Origin: Cupriavidus numazuensis
GTDB lineage: Bacteria; Pseudomonadota; Gammaproteobacteria; Burkholderiales; Burkholderiaceae
DNA: 64,000 nt
Reading direction: 5' to 3'
Assembly: GCF_905397435.1 (NCBI RefSeq)
Contig: NZ_CAJPVI010000038.1
Location: forward strand, 1 to 64,000
The notes below the pieces were generated by a model. It was not told where the DNA came from. It saw nothing but the letters and a program-made list of their open reading frames with translations, and did not search any database. Position numbers and translations under genes: made by a program. The first letter of the stretch is position 1, and each line of letters begins with the position of its first letter. This document shows positions 36,801 through 44,366 of this stretch, piece by piece.

Positions 36801-39711
36801 GGCACGGATGGTTCTCGTGGCGCCACTCGGAGATGTCGGTGGCGAACTGGCGCAGGAGGTCGTCGGCCTCCTGCAGGTAGACGTTGTAGAGCGGCAGGCC
36901 GATCCGGATCGGCCCGATCACCTTGAAGTTGTCGTCCGCGTCCGACAACGCGCCAGACAGGCGGAATGGAATGACGTTGCCGTCCTCCGACGCCGCAGCT
37001 TGCGCTTGCGCGTCCGTATCGGTCGGCTCGGCAGCCTGGACATCCGGCGCCGGCGTCTGGTCGGTGACGGCATGATCCGGTTCCGCCACCGCCGCGGTGG
37101 CATCCGCTTCCGGCTGAGGATCCCGCACCGCCTCGGCCGCGGTGACCAGCGGCACGATGTCATGCGCGGCGCCGGCATCGCGATGCAGCAGTGCCACCCA
37201 GGCGGACAACTCCGCATGCGCGCGGCGCAGCAGGTTCAACAGGGCCGGCACGGGTGTGCGCGCCTCGGCGATCCACAGGTTCATCACCTGCTCCACGGCC
37301 CACGCGGCCTCGCCATAGCGGTGCAGGCCGACCATGCGGCTCGAACCCTTGAGCGTATGGAATGCACGGCGAATCCTGCTGAGCGTGTCGGCATCGCCAA
37401 GTGCTTCCAGCCCCGAACTAAGATCACCGGCGATGCCACCCAGGACTTCGTCGGCCTCGTTCAGGAAGATGTCGAACAGCTCGGCGTCCAGCGCCGCACT
37501 GTCGTCGGCCGCAGGCGCGGCTTCCGACGCCTGTACGGCAACCGGCATCGGCTCGGCCAATGCCGCGATCAGCCGTTCGCCGGAAGTGTCGCTGCCCGCC
37601 AGCCACGCATTGAGCTGCGTGCTGGCCTCCGCGGCCTGGCGGCGCAACACGGCGTTATCGTCAATGGCAGCCTGGTCCGCCAGTGTCTGCAGCGCAGCGC
37701 GCAACCGCTGGACCGGCGGCGTTTCGGCCGTGGCCTCGGTGCGAATGGCTTCGCTGGCTGCCGCACGCGCAACCGCCAGGGGATCGCTGCTGACGGGCGC
37801 CGCCTGACGCAAGGCCACACCCTCGTCGAGATCGATATCTCCGCCATCGTGGCGATTGCGGCCGAGTTCCAGCGCATCGATGAACGCGTGCACCGAACCC
37901 AGCGTGGTGGCAATCGCGGCCAGGCATTCGCCGCGCGCGGTCTCGCCAGCGTCGGCGCCGAGCGTCGCGGCTTGCCGCACGGCTTCCTGCACGGCCTCGC
38001 TGGCGTGCTGGGCATCGTCGCTGAGCGTGTCGGGCAAGGCGTCGGTGTGCTGCAGCGCGTCCAGCGTGGTCCGCAGTGCCTCGAACGCCTGCACGGCCTC
38101 GGCCAGGTTGTTGCCGGCGTCGGGCCGCGCCGCATTGCGGTCGTAGGTATCGAGCCACGATTCGCCACCGTCAAGCTGGGAGCGCAGTTGCGCGACGGCC
38201 TGCACCCGCGCAGCCTGCGCGCGGGCTTCGTCGGCCATGCGCGCGAGCCATGCGGGCGCGGCAGCGGCAGGGTCGGCCAGGCATTGCGCGAGTTCCTCGC
38301 AGCGCGCGGCAAACACCGCTGCCGCCGCGTTGGGGCTCATGCCATGCACGCGCCACGGCAAGGCCAGCGCGCGCGACAGGAACAGCGCGATGCCGCTGGC
38401 ACCGAGCGCCTCGTTGCGATCATGCGCCGCGGCAGCCCTCAATGCCGCCTGCGACAGGCACAGCTGCAACGCGGGCTGCGCGAGCGGTTGCGCGGCCTCG
38501 GCCAGCGCCGCCAGCGCGATTTCCCAACCAGCCGTATCGCCTTCCGCGGCCCGCTCAAGACCTGCGGCGGCCTGTTGAAGGTTTCGGGTATCGATCGGAT
38601 CGAGCCAGCCGTAGTAGCGCAGATGGTAGTCGGCACCCCGCATGGCATGCGCGCGGTCGAGGCGGAACGCCTGCAGGGTGCGCGCGATATCGGCACGCAG
38701 CGACTGGATGGCAGCGTCGTCTGCGCCGTGCAGCGGCTGTCCGCCATCATCCTGCGCCGTTGACACCAACAGGAAGACGGCGTCGTTGAGCAGAGACTGC
38801 GGCACGCGTACCTGGCCCTGCTGGTACTGGCGCAGCAGCAGGTGCGTGCGGCCGGCAAAGCGCTTGGCCAGCAGGTCGGACAGCAGCAGCCCGTGGGCGA
38901 ATGCGCGGAACGCCAGCGACAGCACATGCCAGACGCCACGGTCCGGGTGATCGGTCGCGCGGCGCGCCTCCTGCTCGCTGGCGCGGACTTCGTCCAGCGC
39001 TTCCTGCAACGGCAGGTAGGCCTCGCGCAGGCGCGCGGATTCGGTGCACGGCACCGGCAGGCGCAGTGCCTTGAGCAGCGCCGCTTCGTAGCGCTGGCGC
39101 GCACGCGTCACGGCCGATGCATTGCGCGTCGGCAGCAAAATGCCGGGCAGCATCTGCAGCTCGTCGAGCCACAGGTCGGCCGGATGCACGCGCTCGTCGC
39201 CGAGCAGCTCCAGGATCTCGGCATACGGGCGGAACAGCCGCAACGGGTCCTGTTCATCGCCCGCCATCAGGTCATCGACGTATTCGGCCAGCGCCTGCAC
39301 GCCCGCTCGGAACACGGCGAGTGTTCCAGCGTTTGCGACTACGCCGCCGCCATCGAGGCCTTCGATCAGGCGGCGCAGCGCCTGGCAGTACGGATCGACC
39401 CCGCGCAAGCCCACGATATGCACCGCGCCGGCGGCCTGGTGCAGTTGCTGCCCGGCCAGGCGCAGCGACGTGGTATCGCGCGCGCCCAGTGCCTCGGGCG
39501 CCTGCTGGACTTCATCGACGTAGTGGGACAGCTCGGTCGCGGCGTCATCGAGCGCCGCGCGCAGGCTCGGCACCACCCATGCCAGCACGGACAGGTCGCG
39601 CGAGGCCGATGAGGCCGACAGGGCCATTGCGTCCGGTTCGGGCGCATCCGTCATCGGCAACTCGGCGGGATCACGCGAAAAGGGAGAATTCAAAGACATC
39701 ACGGCTTCCAT
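33826..39711 (-). CDS. pilL: Pil-Chp chemosensory hybrid histidine kinase (PilL/ChpA)
   Basis: This 1961-residue CheA-type kinase relays signals from PilJ to PilG and PilH and so controls type IV pilus twitching. Three histidine-phosphotransfer domains carry clear phospho-His: His785 (HTLKGSSRM), His980 (HTLQGSAST) and His1202 (HTLKGSARM). Two further N-terminal segments look like degenerate Hpt modules (for example LHQAAGAVHIVGL). The dimerisation and HATPase regions follow (N-box HLIRNAVVHGIE near 1505-1520, GRGVGMDVVR), then a CheW-like domain and a C-terminal receiver with phospho-Asp1873 (LVDIEMPHMDGF). The last gene of the operon, it ends before a strong terminator. Met5 is an alternative start. 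Confidence 0.96.
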   Translation of the reverse strand: MEAVMSLNSPFSRDPAELPMTDAPEPDAMALSASSASRDLSVLAWVVPSLRAALDDAATELSHYVDEVQQAPEALGARDTTSLRLAGQQLHQAAGAVHIVGLRGVDPYCQALRRLIEGLDGGGVVANAGTLAVFRAGVQALAEYVDDLMAGDEQDPLRLFRPYAEILELLGDERVHPADLWLDELQMLPGILLPTRNASAVTRARQRYEAALLKALRLPVPCTESARLREAYLPLQEALDEVRASEQEARRATDHPDRGVWHVLSLAFRAFAHGLLLSDLLAKRFAGRTHLLLRQYQQGQVRVPQSLLNDAVFLLVSTAQDDGGQPLHGADDAAIQSLRADIARTLQAFRLDRAHAMRGADYHLRYYGWLDPIDTRNLQQAAAGLERAAEGDTAGWEIALAALAEAAQPLAQPALQLCLSQAALRAAAAHDRNEALGASGIALFLSRALALPWRVHGMSPNAAAAVFAARCEELAQCLADPAAAAPAWLARMADEARAQAARVQAVAQLRSQLDGGESWLDTYDRNAARPDAGNNLAEAVQAFEALRTTLDALQHTDALPDTLSDDAQHASEAVQEAVRQAATLGADAGETARGECLAAIATTLGSVHAFIDALELGRNRHDGGDIDLDEGVALRQAAPVSSDPLAVARAAASEAIRTEATAETPPVQRLRAALQTLADQAAIDDNAVLRRQAAEASTQLNAWLAGSDTSGERLIAALAEPMPVAVQASEAAPAADDSAALDAELFDIFLNEADEVLGGIAGDLSSGLEALGDADTLSRIRRAFHTLKGSSRMVGLHRYGEAAWAVEQVMNLWIAEARTPVPALLNLLRRAHAELSAWVALLHRDAGAAHDIVPLVTAAEAVRDPQPEADATAAVAEPDHAVTDQTPAPDVQAAEPTDTDAQAQAAASEDGNVIPFRLSGALSDADDNFKVIGPIRIGLPLYNVYLQEADDLLRQFATDISEWRHENHPCPSELALRVAHTLQGSASTVGLEPVRVIAEALEHLLLQLGSHPVAMHPGDFRLLEQAVERLRGMLHQFAAGIWPEADAGLHRSLTEFGERALLRPRVLVPAPQAPAEPDASVASLFGQMPPAAVVPDLPVPDQPVSEPVVQAVPAAPETAPPSPPPTPAPSTHDAVVIPLPTPARPLPQAVMQSDAAELDAALVEIFLEEAHGSLPELGRLVRTWEAAPEDARQGGLVLRALHTLKGSARMAGAMALGQAAHEMETLLDASLRAQRVGPQLFGRLYAWYDRILMHVEALQAGRLLVPDDADLINGIGQSEQPVTPVMASVAPPKSESAGTALPVPAVGAPAGTAVQPSDATERQRALVRVQARALDTLINEAGEVGATRARLESELDSMRSYLGELNDNVARLRGQLREIEIQAESQMASRIADAQQKQDFDPLEFDRFTRFQELTRMMAESVNDVATVEQNLHRGFDRTAGDLAAQARLTRGLQRGLMQARMVQFDALAERLYRVARQAAAETGKEVRLLIQGGTVEIDRSVLDRMAGPIEHLIRNAVVHGIEKSESRRAAGKPAAGSLTLEVQQEGNEVVLHFVDDGAGLDLARIRARAVERNLLAHDDDASEARLTEMIFTPGFSTADAVSELAGRGVGMDVVRAETVALGGRITLSTTAGRGTTFTVHLPLTTAITQVLVVILGGRMYAMPSGMIDQVQQLRTQALLDAYNQGHIAVAGHDVPFYYFGALLEENAASPSGRKYSPVVIVRSGTERVAVHVDEVVGNREVVVKHIGPHLARLEGIAGATTMGDGEIVLIYNPVVLAQRFERVRGEAAPAAAQPEAAQPLGAVAELDGSGATTPVHGLVMQPTVMVVDDSLTVRKAAHRLLTRAGYEVLLARDGVDALKQLQDVMPDAMLVDIEMPHMDGFDLTRNVRADSRTAHMPLVMITSRTAEKHRRYAQEIGVDVYLGKPYNEDELLGTLQRLIGARAAGVAGSVAQMLGDQPEP

Positions 39712-39843
39712 TGCGGCCTTTGCGCGCGGGTCGGGGCTGTCCCGGCGCGGCGCGCGCCAGGATCGTCATTCGCACCGGGGCTGCCTGATGGCCGGCATGC
39801 CCGATACCGGCGTGCTGGCGGGAAACCCCGTGCCTGTTCATGG

Positions 39844-42045
39844 TCAGGCGATCTTGAACCGCGACACGGAGTTGCGCAGCTCTTCGGTCAGCTGCGTCAG
39901 ATCGCGCACCGAATTCGCCGTCTGACGCGTACCGGCGGTGGTCTGCTCGGTCGCCTGCAGAATGCGCTCGATGTGGCGGGCCACGCCGCCGGCGAGATCC
40001 GCTTCGTGCGAGGTGGAGCGCGAGATCTGTTCGATCAGCTCGGCAAGCTGGCGCGACACGCGGCCGATCTCCTGCAGTGCGGCGCCGGCATTGTCCGACA
40101 GGCGCGCCCCTTCGACCACGCCCTGCGTGCTGCGCTCCATCGCGTGCACGGCATCCTGCGTGTCGGTCTGGATGGTACGGATCAGCGCGCCGATCTGCTT
40201 GGTTGCCTCGCCGGAGCGTTCAGCCAGACGCTGCACTTCCTCAGCCACCACCGTGAAGCCGCGACCGGCTTCACCAGCCGATGCGGCCTGGATGGCGGCG
40301 TTGAGTGCCAGCACGTTGGTCTGTTCGGTAATGTCCGAGATCAGCTCGACGATTTCACCGATCTCCTGCGACGACTCGCCCAGGCGCTTGATACGCTTGG
40401 ACGTTTCCTGGATCTGCTCGCGGATGTCGTTCATGCCCGCGATCGCGTTCTGCACCGCCTGCTGCCCTTGCTCCGCAGCGGTCAGCGAGGCACGCGCCAC
40501 GTTGGCCGACTCCGCCGCGCCGCGCGACACCTGCGTGATGCGGTCGGCCATGTCCACCACGGACTCGCCGGTCTGGCGGATCTGGCGCGACTGCTCCTCG
40601 GTCGTCGAGGCAAGCTGGTTGGAGGTGGCCTGCACCTGTCCCGATGCCAGCGTCACCTCCCCTGCGGTCTGCTGCACGCGGCCCACCAGTTCGCGCAGTT
40701 CTTCCACCGTGTAGTTCACCGAGTCGGCAATGGCGCCGGTGATGTCCTCGGTCACGGTCGCCTGGCGCGTCAGGTCACCATCGGCGATGTCCTGCAGTTC
40801 GTTCATCAGCTGCAGAATAGCCTTCTGCGTGGTGTCGTTGTTGCGCTTTTCTTCCAGGCGGCGGCCTTCGGCTTCACGTTCACGCGCTTCGGCTTCGACC
40901 GCGCGCAGGCGCGAATCGCGCAGGTACAGCGCGGCCAGGCCGGCCAGGCAGAGCAGCGTCGCCAGCGACGACACCAGCATCGCCCCCAGCGTCACCGGCC
41001 GGAAGCGCGCGCCCTCGGCGTAGGACTTCTGCAGCGCCGACAGCTCGCCGCGCAGGCCTTCGTTGTCGTTGAAGATCTGCTGCTGCGCGCGCTTGGCGGC
41101 GATCAGGCCAGGCAGGTTCTGCAGGATCGTCTGGGTGGTCTTCTGCACCGCGTCGAAGCGCTGCGACAGCTGCTGCAGGTAGCCGCGCGTTTCGGCATCG
41201 GTGGCGGCGTTCAGCCGCAGCGCCTCGCTGCCGTTGAGCAGGCCGTCCAGCGTCTCGCGGAAAGTGTTGGTGTCCTTGCCGAGCAGGAACGCGGTTTCGG
41301 GGTTCACGCCTTCGCCGGACAGGAACTCGTTCAGGTTCTTGCCCAGGCGCTGCGTCAGCATCACGAGCTGGGCGGACGCGGCCACCTCGCGCGCATTGGC
41401 GCCCGATTGCAGCTTGAGCGCGGCCACCTGTTCGGCGGCTTCGAGCAGTTCGGGGTTGGACGCGTTGAAGACCTGCAGCGTCTGGCCGATCGTGGTCAGC
41501 ACCGCCTGCTGCGCGAGCACGTCGGCGGCGCTCTTCTCGCTGCGCTTCCACGAGCTGATCGCGGTTTCGAGCAGCGGCTGTGCCTCGCCCGTCGTGGCCC
41601 GCACGTGCTTGTCGTCGCTGCCGGCCTGCAGCGCCTGCAAGTCATCGGCCAGCGCCTCCTTGGACTGGCGCAGCTGCGTGAAGGCCTGCATATTGCCCAG
41701 CAGCGCCACCGGCGCGGCCTTGCCCAGGCGCTGCGAGTGCATCAGCATGTCGCCCGAGATTTCGATCTGCGCCGCAGCGTTGTTGGCGATGCGGTTATCC
41801 ATGTACACGGAGCCAAGCAGCGCGACCAGCGACACGACCACGCCGATGGTCAGCGCACGCTGCTGCGAGGAGAACGGCATGCGCGACAGCAATGCCGACA
41901 CGGCCTCCAGCGGGGTTCGGCCCAGCCCGTCCGCACGCGGTGCGCTACCCGCCGAGGGTGCCGCGCCGGCGCGGTCTCCCACCAGGCCGGCGGCCGCGTC
42001 GGCTGCCGGCTTCCGGCGTCCCAGGCTGATCTTCTTGAACCCCAT
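39844..42045 (-). CDS. pilJ: Pil-Chp methyl-accepting chemoreceptor PilJ
   Basis: The 733-residue receptor has two membrane helices (about residues 50-70 and 320-340, the latter LGAMLVSSLATLLCLAGLAAL). They flank a large periplasmic region with two PilJ-type four-helix modules. A HAMP domain and the cytoplasmic signalling coil follow. The hairpin tip is EIVELISDITEQTNVLALNA, the invariant kinase-contact region. I chose the start MGFKKISLGRRK at 42045, after GAGGG; the longer frame to 42135 has no clear site. PilJ signals through PilI to PilL. About 110 bases separate it from pilI. Confidence 0.95.
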   Translation of the reverse strand: MGFKKISLGRRKPAADAAAGLVGDRAGAAPSAGSAPRADGLGRTPLEAVSALLSRMPFSSQQRALTIGVVVSLVALLGSVYMDNRIANNAAAQIEISGDMLMHSQRLGKAAPVALLGNMQAFTQLRQSKEALADDLQALQAGSDDKHVRATTGEAQPLLETAISSWKRSEKSAADVLAQQAVLTTIGQTLQVFNASNPELLEAAEQVAALKLQSGANAREVAASAQLVMLTQRLGKNLNEFLSGEGVNPETAFLLGKDTNTFRETLDGLLNGSEALRLNAATDAETRGYLQQLSQRFDAVQKTTQTILQNLPGLIAAKRAQQQIFNDNEGLRGELSALQKSYAEGARFRPVTLGAMLVSSLATLLCLAGLAALYLRDSRLRAVEAEAREREAEGRRLEEKRNNDTTQKAILQLMNELQDIADGDLTRQATVTEDITGAIADSVNYTVEELRELVGRVQQTAGEVTLASGQVQATSNQLASTTEEQSRQIRQTGESVVDMADRITQVSRGAAESANVARASLTAAEQGQQAVQNAIAGMNDIREQIQETSKRIKRLGESSQEIGEIVELISDITEQTNVLALNAAIQAASAGEAGRGFTVVAEEVQRLAERSGEATKQIGALIRTIQTDTQDAVHAMERSTQGVVEGARLSDNAGAALQEIGRVSRQLAELIEQISRSTSHEADLAGGVARHIERILQATEQTTAGTRQTANSVRDLTQLTEELRNSVSRFKIA

Positions 42046-42159
42046 AGCACCCTCTGTCCGTTGAATCGTTGTCTGGGGCGGCCTCGACACGGGCCGCCGC
42101 GTTGTCTGTTCTGTTGCCACGGGCACCGCGACCAACGGCGCCGGAAAATCCCTGCGGAC

Positions 42160-42708
42160 TTATGCCGCCACGCGCCCCGCCTGAAGAAAAGCCGGCGCGT
42201 CGAGCAAGGCGCGCACGTCGAGCACCTGCCATGCGCGGCCATCGCTGTCGTCCAGGCGCCTGCCTTCCCAGGTCTCCACCGTCCCGGCTGCCTGCGCCGG
42301 CTCGCGCAGGTCCGCCGCGTGGCGCAAGCCGACCACGCGCGTGGCCAGGATGCCGCACGCGCGCTCGACCTGGCGCGACAGCACGACGATCTTGCTGCCA
42401 GGCTGCAGCGGCGTCGGCGCGTCGCCGCAAAACAATCCGAAATCGATCACGCCAAGCAGGCTGCCGCGCGCATTGACCAGGCCCGCGTACCACGGCTGCG
42501 TCAGCGGCACGCGGCTCGGATGGCGCATGTCGAGCACCTCGCCGGTCTGCGCGAGCGGCAGCAGCCAGCCGCGCTGGCCCACCTGGAGAGCCAGGTAGCT
42601 GTCTGCGGCAGGCACGTTGCGGGCCTCGCGCAGGCGCCTGGCCAGCATGGCCTGGTAGTCCTGCAGCCGAGTCTGGCGGGTGCGGAGGTCTTGGCGTGGC
42701 GCGTTCAT
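42160..42708 (-). CDS. pilI: CheW-like coupling protein PilI
   Basis: The 182-residue cytoplasmic adaptor bridges PilJ and PilL. Its CheW fold runs from about residue 38 (YLALQVGQRGWLLPLAQTGEVLD) with the typical GLVNARGSLLGVIDFG turn and SKIVVLSRQVERACGILATRV. It sits between pilH and pilJ in the operon, the usual place. GGGGA precedes the ATG. Confidence 0.93.
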   Translation of the reverse strand: MNAPRQDLRTRQTRLQDYQAMLARRLREARNVPAADSYLALQVGQRGWLLPLAQTGEVLDMRHPSRVPLTQPWYAGLVNARGSLLGVIDFGLFCGDAPTPLQPGSKIVVLSRQVERACGILATRVVGLRHAADLREPAQAAGTVETWEGRRLDDSDGRAWQVLDVRALLDAPAFLQAGRVAA

Positions 42709-42745
42709 ATGGCGTCCCCGGCGGTGCTGGCGATAACTGGTGCGG

Positions 42746-43117
42746 TCAGTGAGACAGCGCTGCGATCTTGGTCAGCAATTCCTTGCTGTCGACCGGCTTG
42801 ACGATGTAGTCCGACGCACCCTGGCGCATGCCCCAGATGCGGTCCGTGTCCAGGCCCTTGCTGGTGCACATGATCACGGGGATGTCCTTGAAGCGATCAT
42901 CGCGCTTGATCGCGCGCGTAGCCTGGTAGCCGTTCTGGCCAGGCATGACCACATCCATCAGGATCAGGTCGAAGGCCTCGGCCTCGAGGCGCGCGAAGGC
43001 CTGGTCGCTGTTGCCCGCGACGGAGACTTTGAAGCCCTGCTTGCCGAGCAGGTCGGACATGAACAGGGCTTCCGTCGGCGAGTCATCGACGATAAGGATC
43101 TTGTTGATGGTTGTCAT
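42746..43117 (-). CDS. pilH: Response regulator PilH
   Basis: The 123-residue single-domain receiver has the acidic pair at 11-12 (IVDDSPTEAL), the phospho-acceptor Asp55 (LILMDVVMPG) and the switch Lys108 (IVKPVD). With no output domain it acts as a phosphate sink or retraction regulator in Pil-Chp systems. AAGGA precedes the ATG. It lies 22 bases downstream of pilG. Confidence 0.95.
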   Translation of the reverse strand: MTTINKILIVDDSPTEALFMSDLLGKQGFKVSVAGNSDQAFARLEAEAFDLILMDVVMPGQNGYQATRAIKRDDRFKDIPVIMCTSKGLDTDRIWGMRQGASDYIVKPVDSKELLTKIAALSH

Positions 43118-43139
43118 GAGTCAGTTCCTTGAATCCGGG

Positions 43140-43622
43140 TCATGCCGGCAGCGCATTGCCACTTGCATGGCCGGGCAGGCACGCCTGCACGGCCTGCAGC
43201 AGCGCATCGCGCGTGAACGGCTTGGCAAGGTGGTCCTGCGCGCCCACGAGCCGTCCGCGCGAACGGTCGAACACCCCATCGCGCGAGGACAGCATGATCA
43301 CGGGAATGGCGTGGAAACGCGGACTTTTCTTGATCAGCGAACAGGTCTGATAGCCGTCGAGACGCGGCATCAGGATGTCGCAGAAGATGAGGTCGGGATG
43401 CATATCGCCGACCTTGGCGAGGGCTTCGAAACCGTCCTCCGCAAGCACGACCTGATAGCCCGCCTGCGACAGGAAGATCTCCGCCGTACGGCGGATGGTG
43501 CTGGAATCGTCGATCACCAGCACTTTGCGCGATGATGCCGGCGCGCACGCCGGCCCCTGGTCCGGCTGCGCGCTGGCGCCGGCATTGACCCGATGGTTTT
43601 CTTGTAGTTGAGCGACCCGCAT
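43140..43622 (-). CDS. pilG: Response regulator PilG
   Basis: The 160-residue receiver carries a non-conserved 30-residue N-terminal extension, then the acidic pair (VLVIDDSST), phospho-acceptor Asp82 (LIFCDILMPRLDG) and Lys134 (HLAKPF). PilG promotes pilus extension and cAMP or direct motor control in known systems. It is the first gene of pilGHIJ-pilL. A candidate promoter with an operator-like palindrome lies about 110 bases upstream. Confidence 0.95.
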   Translation of the reverse strand: MRVAQLQENHRVNAGASAQPDQGPACAPASSRKVLVIDDSSTIRRTAEIFLSQAGYQVVLAEDGFEALAKVGDMHPDLIFCDILMPRLDGYQTCSLIKKSPRFHAIPVIMLSSRDGVFDRSRGRLVGAQDHLAKPFTRDALLQAVQACLPGHASGNALPA

Positions 43623-43728
43623 GTTGTTCCCGCGACCAGCGTCTCCATGCGGAGCACCGGCAATCTCTTGAGAACACCCGCGCGAAACGGCTTGGCCTGA
43701 CCTGGCCAGCCGCCCCGACGGAACCCCG

Positions 43729-43758
43729 ATTTAATCTTCCCTACAAAGGACCGGTCAA
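43729..43758 (-). promoter_or_regulatory. Candidate sigma-70 promoter of the pil-chp operon
   Basis: On the minus strand TTGACC (43753-43758) and TTAAAT (43729-43734) are separated by 18 bases, close to the sigma-70 consensus. It lies about 107 bases before the pilG ATG. No experimental start site is known. Confidence 0.45.
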
Positions 43759-43766
43759 CTGACCGG
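43751..43766. promoter_or_regulatory. Operator-like palindrome over the pilG -35 box
   Basis: CCGGTCA-AC-TGACCGG is a perfect 7-bp inverted repeat with a 2-base centre that covers the candidate -35 box. This position is typical of a repressor operator. I do not recognise the cognate regulator. Confidence 0.5.
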
Positions 43767-43960
43767 CCAGAGGCGATGCGTGGAACCCGCACCTGCCATT
43801 CCGCCCTGCACCACCCCCGGATGGCGGGATGGACGGATATTGATTTGTGTCAGAGTGTGACAAGACGCCCGATGCACGTCAATCCGGAGCGTCCGGCACG
43901 GTCAGGCGAATTGTCGCGCCGGCGCGACGAACATCGTCACGCTGCCGGCGAGCAGCAGCG

Positions 43961-44131
43961 TCAGATCGCCACCATCTCGAAATCTTCCTTGCGGGCGCCG
44001 CATTCCGGACAGGTCCAGTTGATGGGCACGTCTTCCCATTTGGTCCCCGGGGCAATGCCGTCTTCCGGCGCGCCGGTGGCTTCGTCGTAGATCCAGCCGC
44101 AGATCAGGCACATCCAAGTCTTGTATTCCAT
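43961..44131 (-). CDS. rubA: Rubredoxin
   Basis: The 56-residue product reads MEYKTWMCLICGWIYDEATG at the start and ends KEDFEMVAI. The two CxxC pairs, Cys8/Cys11 (CLICG) and Cys41/Cys44 (CPECG), bind a single iron, and the aromatic and Asp/Gly-rich middle is typical. Rubredoxins pass single electrons to oxygenases, hydroxylases or stress enzymes. The start codon at 44131 is divergent from hemL. The gene lies between hemL and pilG, which is usual in this group; any link to pilus function is unproven. Confidence 0.95.
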   Translation of the reverse strand: MEYKTWMCLICGWIYDEATGAPEDGIAPGTKWEDVPINWTCPECGARKEDFEMVAI

Positions 44132-44366
44132 AACAGGCTCTGGCGCTCTCCATTAAAATTCAGCGCAGATGGTACCGAATCGGCGCCGACGGCGCCAGCC
44201 GCTTAAGCCAGAATCGTGCCAAATCCGCCGTGTTCGCGCACGTTAGCGTACAAATACCGGACAAAAGCCGCGCTATTCCACCGATTTGCACCGCTTTGCC
44301 CACGCTTTGGACGCCAGTTCGCGCCCGCTTGAACGCGTTTCCCCCGAGTTTTCCACCAGGCAGACC

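Larger units (their letters stand above)
43623..43960. other. Regulatory region between rubredoxin and pilG
   Basis: This 338-base stretch carries no convincing gene. It contains the rubredoxin 3' flank and, nearer to pilG, a sigma-70-like promoter (43729-43758, minus) overlapped by a 16-base palindrome (43751-43766). Confidence 0.6.

Noticed and set aside
33982..38763. A 1593-codon open frame on the plus strand opposite pilL
   Set aside because: It is a GC-rich antisense shadow: His/Arg/Gln-rich with no domain logic, and the opposite strand encodes an intact, motif-rich kinase.
39973..42801. A 942-codon frame opposite pilJ and pilI
   Set aside because: It spans two real genes and their gap on the other strand and shows no protein-family pattern.
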